In this document: positions 58,980 to 64,000 of the stretch, piece after piece
Layout of the letters: each line of letters begins with the position of its first letter
How positions within the stretch are numbered: the first letter of the stretch is position 1
Assembly: GCA_029964075.1 (NCBI GenBank)
Contig: CM057149.1
Coordinates: 36,910,900-36,974,899 of the forward strand
DNA from: Patiria pectinifera
Taxonomy: Eukaryota > Echinodermata > Asteroidea > Valvatida > Asterinidae
Direction of reading: 5' to 3'
DNA: 64,000 bases
Notes under the pieces: model-generated
Databases searched by the model: none
Seen by the model: only the letters and a program-made list of their open reading frames with translations
What the model was told of the DNA's origin: nothing
Made by a program: the position numbers and the translations under genes

Positions 58980-60055
58980 AATAAGAAAATCAAATACAAG
59001 TCAGCTGCAAGATGATCATGATGGGTATCAACCAGAAACGTAAATTAAGTCAGATAATCTGGTCAAGTAACCAGAAGTTATCACAAGTCTCACTCACAAC
59101 TCATCCAGTTGCATGTCAAGTCACAAGCGAATTTCAAACAGGCCGTGATTAAAAACTTCCTTTGTCATTGTTCATCCACTTGTGACTGAACTTGTGAATT
59201 GACTTAGGACTAGACTTGTGATAGGCTTGTGATTAATTCTCTAACTAATGAACTGAATAATCACTTGACCACTCAAAGTTCAATACTTGTGTCCTCTAGC
59301 GACTCACACCATGAAGTTGGTTATAGATGTCCAAGTCTTTATGTCACATCGACCCTCAGCTCAAGCCTCCTTCTCAGGACTCAGTCTTGACTTGGGCCTG
59401 TATCTGGGTGACTGGCGCTACGCCGGGAGGCAAGAGTAAGCTGTGATCCAGGGTCTGGTGAAGCATCAAGCCCAGCACACCGGCCCGGTTGAACATGGCC
59501 TGACGGACGTTGCGCTCCTGCTCCAGGAGTTCATCCAACTTCAGCCACTGTTGATGGAATGATACGATAAATACTGGTAAGAAGGAGTTGCGATTGAATC
59601 ACAAGTTAATCACAAGTCAATCACAATTTGTCGCGTCAGTGCAACAAGGTCGTAACTCGATTCTGCAACAAAGTCGTATCTCGCGCGAATACGCTCCGTG
59701 CAACAAGGTCGTATCTCGACGTCCATTGACTTTGCGTGTACATCCGGGTTATTTTAAGCGAGATACGACCTTTTGACATTCTAAAGCTCACGTTTTGCGT
59801 TTATGTCATTTTAGGAGATACGACCTTGTTGCACTGACGCGACAAATTGATGTCCTGATGTGTGATTGACTTGTGGCCAGACTTGTGATTAACTTGTGAT
59901 TACCTTGAGATTAAGTTGTGATTGACTTGTGATTACCCTGTGATCAACTTGTGATTAATGTGCGATTACCCTATGATTAACTTGTGATTACCTTGTGATT
60001 CGCTTGTGATTAACTTGTAATTACCTTGTGATTATACTTGTGATTACCTGAATTT
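58980..60055. repeat. scattered ACTTGTGATT minisatellite in and around the CXXC1 3' end
   Basis: Units of CTTGTGATTAACTTGTGATT occur at ~59095-59260, 59590-59625 and 59855-60055, interrupted by the last CXXC1 exon and a MITE. It is the same degenerate family as in two NWD introns. Confidence 0.65.
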
Positions 60056-63000
60056 AAAACCCTGATAATAATTCAGTTGAATACTCGGAGAAAAAAAGCT
60101 GATATTTTTTTTAGACAGTGCTCACTAAGAAGAAATATGCAGCATTCTTGAGGACCTACGATTCAAAAATTTCCCCTTTTTATCTAAAGCCCCAAACTCC
60201 AAACCTCAAACCAAACAAACAGCAATTTTTTTGGATTGCATCCAATACTCGCTGTGGTCCCTACTTCAGGCCTGCAACTGGGAATTTAGAAAAAACAAGG
60301 ACATTCCAAACCACACAAGACTTTATACAGTGGTTTTTCAATTTGTAATGGCATTCATGAGAATTTTTTAAAAAAAGAGGAAATCAGTGTATCCGAGGAA
60401 AAGTTGCATGCCTGCTACTTTTAGAATTGACAGGATAAAATGTAATTAGCAATTTGGTTATGTTTACTTGTATCATATACTGACATTACAATAGTAGGAA
60501 ATCAAAATTGAAACTTGGACTATTTCCTTCAGTATATTTGAAATAGTAATTTATTTAATATTTTTATTATAAAAATTTTAGCGCATTTGAATAAACTTTC
60601 AAAGAACAATGACTTTTTCTATATGTTTGTAGTACTGTTACTCCTTACCCATCTGACACGCTCCAGGTCAATCTCAGCCCGTCTCAGTTTCTCCCAGTTG
60701 TAGTGCTTAGAGCATTTCCTCTTAGCGACCCGGCAGAACCCTTTGGTGTCCTGGAAGACGTCAGCAACTAGAGGGCAGCCGCACACCTCATCAGCACTCA
60801 CCTGTGGGTAGCGACACAAACATGTACGCATCATTAGGCCACGCCCACTACAACATGGGTAACAACACACACACCTCTGCATCATTAGGCCACGCCCACT
60901 GCACACATGGGTAACAACACACACACACACCTCTGCATCATTAGGCCACGCCCACTGCACACGTGGATAACACACACACCTCTGCATCATTAGGCCACGC
61001 CCACTGCACACATGGGTAACAACACACACACCCCTGCATCATTAGGCCACGCCCACAGCACACATGGGTAACAACACCTTTCCAATGCCATTCTGCATGT
61101 TCAAGCCACACACATTAACATATGTGCATGCATACAGGGTGAGTAAAAAAAAAAAACCACCAAATGGCATGACCTATTTTTGAATGAAGTTCTGCCATTA
61201 GCACTTTCAAAATCTAGGATGAGAAATCCCAATCAATGAGCTTTCTTTTAGTATAAGAAGCATTCAAATCAATCATGTACTTTTCAAGTTACGGAATTTT
61301 GAACACAAACACTGTTTCAAATTCCATCCACGGATCACAAAAAAAAGTAAGTGTTCTTTCAGCGAAATGAAAACAGAAAAGAGGTTAAGTTTTTTTGCAA
61401 AACGAAAACAATTCACATGCATCACTGAGAACTGTTTTCATTTCGCTGAAAGAACACTTACTTTTTTTATGATCCGAGGACAGAACTTTAAAACGGTGGT
61501 TGTGTTTAAAATGCCATAACTTGAAAAGTACATGATTGATTTGAATGATTCTTGTACTAAAAGAAAGCTTAATGACTAGGCTTTCATCTCCTACATTTTG
61601 AAAGTTCTGCAGGTAAAACATCATTCACAAATTGTTCCTGCCATTTGTTTTTTTTGTTTTTTTTACTCACCCTGCACGTTGGGCTTTCATGCACGCCTGT
61701 CTGACATTATACACGGTTGTGATTGGTCAAAACGTCATGGGGACGTGGCTTAATATATCGGTCTACTGCTGATAGCAACAATCTCATAGTTTCTGAAGTC
61801 TTATTGGTCGTTACACACCATGACAATTCTGCCTTCAATGGGATCTAATTAGTCTTGTCCTCAAGTGTGTTTACTTGCTATGCAGTGTCTATTTGTGGAC
61901 ATGTGAATACAGAAATGAGTTGACCCCATGTCAAAGGTCATTGGAATAGTGACATGCTGCTCATTGTTTGACTCTATACTCTGACTGAGTTTTGTGGAGA
62001 TTGTTGTTAACAATGGCATGGGGACAATTCCTTGGAGTATTGAATTCTTACCTTAGGTTCTTTGGTGTGTTCAGGGCACAGAACCTTCAGTCTCTTGCAA
62101 TAGGTGTTCTGTTGCTGGTTGAAGAAATCACAGAACATGGACTCCCTGGGAATGAAAGAAAATTCAAAAATGGTGTCTCAACTATAAGCCCATTTGGTGT
62201 TTCAACTGCGCATGCGCAAGATGAAAAGGGTTATTGAGATACTGAACTAGATTTTTCTACAAAAAAAATATCGAAAACACTTTTACCACTGTTAAAATAT
62301 GAAAATAGTGGAAAAGGATGGATGTATCGAAATGAGAATGAAATTCAGCTGCAAGCAATTTTCCAAGAGCTTAGTGGTAGAGTTCAGGTGGATTCTAGAA
62401 GATTCCTAGTTAGTAATAACAGTTCTCCAGATAATGTATGGTTCAACATTGACTCTCGACACTTACCCAACAATTTTAGTCTTGAAAGCTGAACCAAAGG
62501 ACGTCTGGCTCTCATACTATGAGACATTAAAATGACAGTGAAAATATTAACAAGTTTTATATTTTGATGAACTAAAAGTGTCCGAGACAAAATGACTTAT
62601 AAAGATCAATGTGATTTAGACTAATCATTAATCCTCCTGCCTTTCATTCAAAGCATTTATTCACAAGCTATGGAAAGGAAAGATAGACTATAAAAATTGG
62701 ACAAGTATGCAAACTTTGCAGTAAAAAAATCAAAACAAAATCCGACAAAAATAAGTGCTAAACGAAAATTGTTGATGAATTTAATATTTTCTGCAAGTTT
62801 ATAATTACTGTCCTTACCTTGCTGTAGCATTTGCTCATGTGTCTGAGGGCCCTGACTGGATTGATGGGATGGCCGCAAGATACGCAGAAGATGCTCAGGT
62901 CAGCCTCCTCACTCTCTCCATCAGTGCTCTGCATACGCAGACAAAAAGATAGGTCCACACGATGAGGATCAAAATACTTCACAATTATTACACTATCATA

Positions 63001-64000
63001 ACAATATTTTAATGCAGAGCACAAAAAAAATATATATTTGCTTAGCAAGAACAGGTTGCCGGTCAAAGAGTCTTAACATGTGAACTGTTTTGAAATGTTC
63101 TTGGCTGATTTTTATTAAGTACAAAAAAATGTATTAAAAGTACATTCCATCAATTGTAATTTATGCATTATGTTCATTTGAAGCAACAAATCTAAAGAAG
63201 GGTGCTGAGCAACTAACCTGATGAAAATTTAGCTCAGTGAATGCTGTATATTTCGAGTCCAAGAAAACAACATTCTAGGAACTCGATTTCAAATCAAAAG
63301 TTGCTGAGTCATATTTTGAATTGGGCCTGAATTCAGTGTCAGAGACACGTTCTCAATGGGCCGATTGCAGCTAAGCGATGTCACGCAGTGAACCGACGAA
63401 TTATAGCAACTGCGCGCGCGTGTGCCTCGTGTCAACGCTTGCGCGCGCTTCGCCGAATAAAAAAAACCGAACCACTAATGGAAATTTCCTTCTTTCAGAA
63501 AGCCTTCTTTCATTGATTTCTTCAAAATGACAGCTTGCCAGAAAGAATATTTTCATAAGGAGTTTAGTCCCCTTACTATCGTTCAACCAAGTATGTTTTT
63601 CAACAATAATCATGTCAGTCACTTTTTTGACAGCTGCAAATAAATGATGGACTGAAGATTTAAGCAATATTTTCTATTCACCAACTCTTTGAAAATGGTC
63701 CCTGATGATGTAACATCTTTTAAACAGTTGAAGACATACACAAATAAAAAAGCAGTCGCATCTTTTCTAAGAAGCCCTATAATACATCTACAACTTCTCA
63801 CATCCTGATCCTGGGCCACTTTCTCCTTCTTAGCCTGCTCAACTAGCTTGTTCAACTTGACAATCTTGCCATCCAGCTCAGCAATCTTCTTCTTGACTTC
63901 TTCCATCTCGCTCCTCATCTTCTCCAGGGATTTCTTGTTGTTCTCCTCGGCGATGCAGGGACTGCGCTGCCACTGCTGGATGCGCTGGGGCAGAAACTCA
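59374..64000 (-). CDS. CXXC1: CXXC finger protein 1 (CFP1), C-terminal six exons
   Basis: Exons are complement(join(59374..59547, 60649..60801, 62052..62145, 62467..62516, 62818..62928, 63802..>64000)); all GT-AG with consistent phases. CXXC1 is the CpG-binding subunit of SETD1A/B-COMPASS, guiding H3K4 trimethylation to unmethylated CpG islands in the nucleus. The visible part begins at EFLPQRIQQWQRSPCIAEEN, then a charged coiled coil (EEVKKKIAELDGKIVKLNKL), an acidic linker, and the C-terminal zinc-binding/SET1-interacting domain: FCVSCGHPINPVRALRHMSK, the small YESQTSFGS exon, NTYCKRLKVLCPEH, ADEVCGCPLVADVF, KRKCSKHYNWEKLRRAEIDL, and EQERNVRQAMFNRAG ... MLHQTLDH. Cys/His positions match vertebrate CXXC1. 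The tail after LMLHQT is divergent. The PHD and CXXC fingers lie beyond the window. Convergent with the NWD gene. Confidence 0.95.
59625..59848. mobile_element. 224-bp MITE with 30-bp perfect TIRs
   Basis: AATTTGTCGCGTCAGTGCAA and the next 10 bases at 59625-59654 are exactly complementary to 59819-59848. Inside, GTCGTATCTCG or its complement recurs several times. It lies in the last CXXC1 intron. Perfect TIRs suggest a young copy. Confidence 0.8.
60250..60375. repeat. inverted copy of the 45.3-kb dispersed repeat
   Basis: CCACACAAGACTTTATACAG and TTCAATTTGTAATGGCATTC are complements of sequence at 45276-45330. Within the last CXXC1 intron. Confidence 0.55.
60826..61080. repeat. five tandem 49-56-bp units with (CA)n
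   Basis: GCATCATTAGGCCACGCCCA starts at 60828, 60879, 60935, 60984 and 61036, separated by CATGGGTAACAACACACAC of variable length. It lies in a CXXC1 intron starting 25 bases from an exon acceptor; a minus-strand open frame runs through it into the exon but is intronic. Confidence 0.85.
61136..61672. mobile_element. full-length MITE, CAGGGTGAGT family
   Basis: Starts CAGGGTGAGTAAAAAAA and ends TTTTTTACTCACCCTG. A central palindrome, GTTCTTTCAGCGAAATGAAA facing TTTCATTTCGCTGAAAGAAC, surrounds ~60 bp. It is the best preserved of four family copies here, in a CXXC1 intron. Confidence 0.8.

Noticed and set aside
60619..61029. 136-codon minus-strand frame with repeated GRGLMMQRC
   Set aside because: It is CXXC1 exon 60649-60801 read back through an intronic minisatellite; the acceptor at 60802-60803 and homology define the true exon.
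1..64000. CRISPR arrays, bacterial operons, prophage
   Set aside because: Spliced genes, SINEs, MITEs and minisatellites are eukaryotic; no spacer-repeat arrays of CRISPR type were seen.

Overview
This is a 64 kb piece of draft nuclear DNA from a metazoan. Genes are split by GT-AG introns, and the introns and spacers are full of MITE-like inverted repeats, tRNA-derived SINEs with perfect target-site duplications, a non-LTR retrotransposon and minisatellites. A run of exactly 500 N (35063-35562) marks an assembly gap. The gene set (clustered CYP2-clan P450s, a NACHT/WD40 protein of the NWD type, CXXC1/CFP1, a FLYWCH-finger protein) and the repeat style suggest a marine invertebrate, probably a deuterostome such as an echinoderm, hemichordate or amphioxus. 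I cannot name the species from sequence alone.

Layout. 1-4 kb: one exon of a FLYWCH zinc-finger protein (minus). 4-8 kb: non-coding, with a large foldback element and a 190-bp palindrome. 8-21 kb: two complete four-exon P450 genes, head to head (gene A minus 8050-12421, gene B plus 14605-20754). Intron phases are the same in both and exon lengths match to within one codon. The 2.2 kb between their start codons is mostly a TIR element with a hAT-like element inserted in it. 21-31 kb: repeats, a short P450 exon-1 relic (26544), a CpG-rich block with a possible small two-exon gene (26771-28120), and a three-fold 440-bp tandem repeat built around a transposon end. 31-35 kb: an intact exon 1 of a third P450 (30958-31241) with a CR1/L2-like LINE in its intron 1; exons 2-4 are not visible before the gap.

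35.7-53 kb: fifteen consecutive exons (plus) encode the C-terminal ~1035 residues of an NWD-type protein: the post-NACHT helical region, about eleven WD40 blades, and a Ser-rich tail ending in a CaaX-like CSIL. All exon phases join without a break. The final exon's tail is repeated about four times past the stop. The N-terminal NACHT half is missing, presumably in or beyond the gap. 59.4-64 kb: six exons (minus) encode the C-terminal part of CXXC1, the CpG-reading subunit of SETD1/COMPASS, running off the window. NWD and CXXC1 are convergent.

Functional view: nothing suggests an operon or one dedicated new system. The window joins a xenobiotic/endobiotic P450 cluster, a STAND-type sensor gene and a chromatin housekeeping gene. 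The most notable points are the changed I-helix motif in both P450s, the uneven exon divergence among P450 copies, the possible prenylated C-terminus of the NWD protein with its duplicated terminal exon, and two genes each broken at the same assembly gap.
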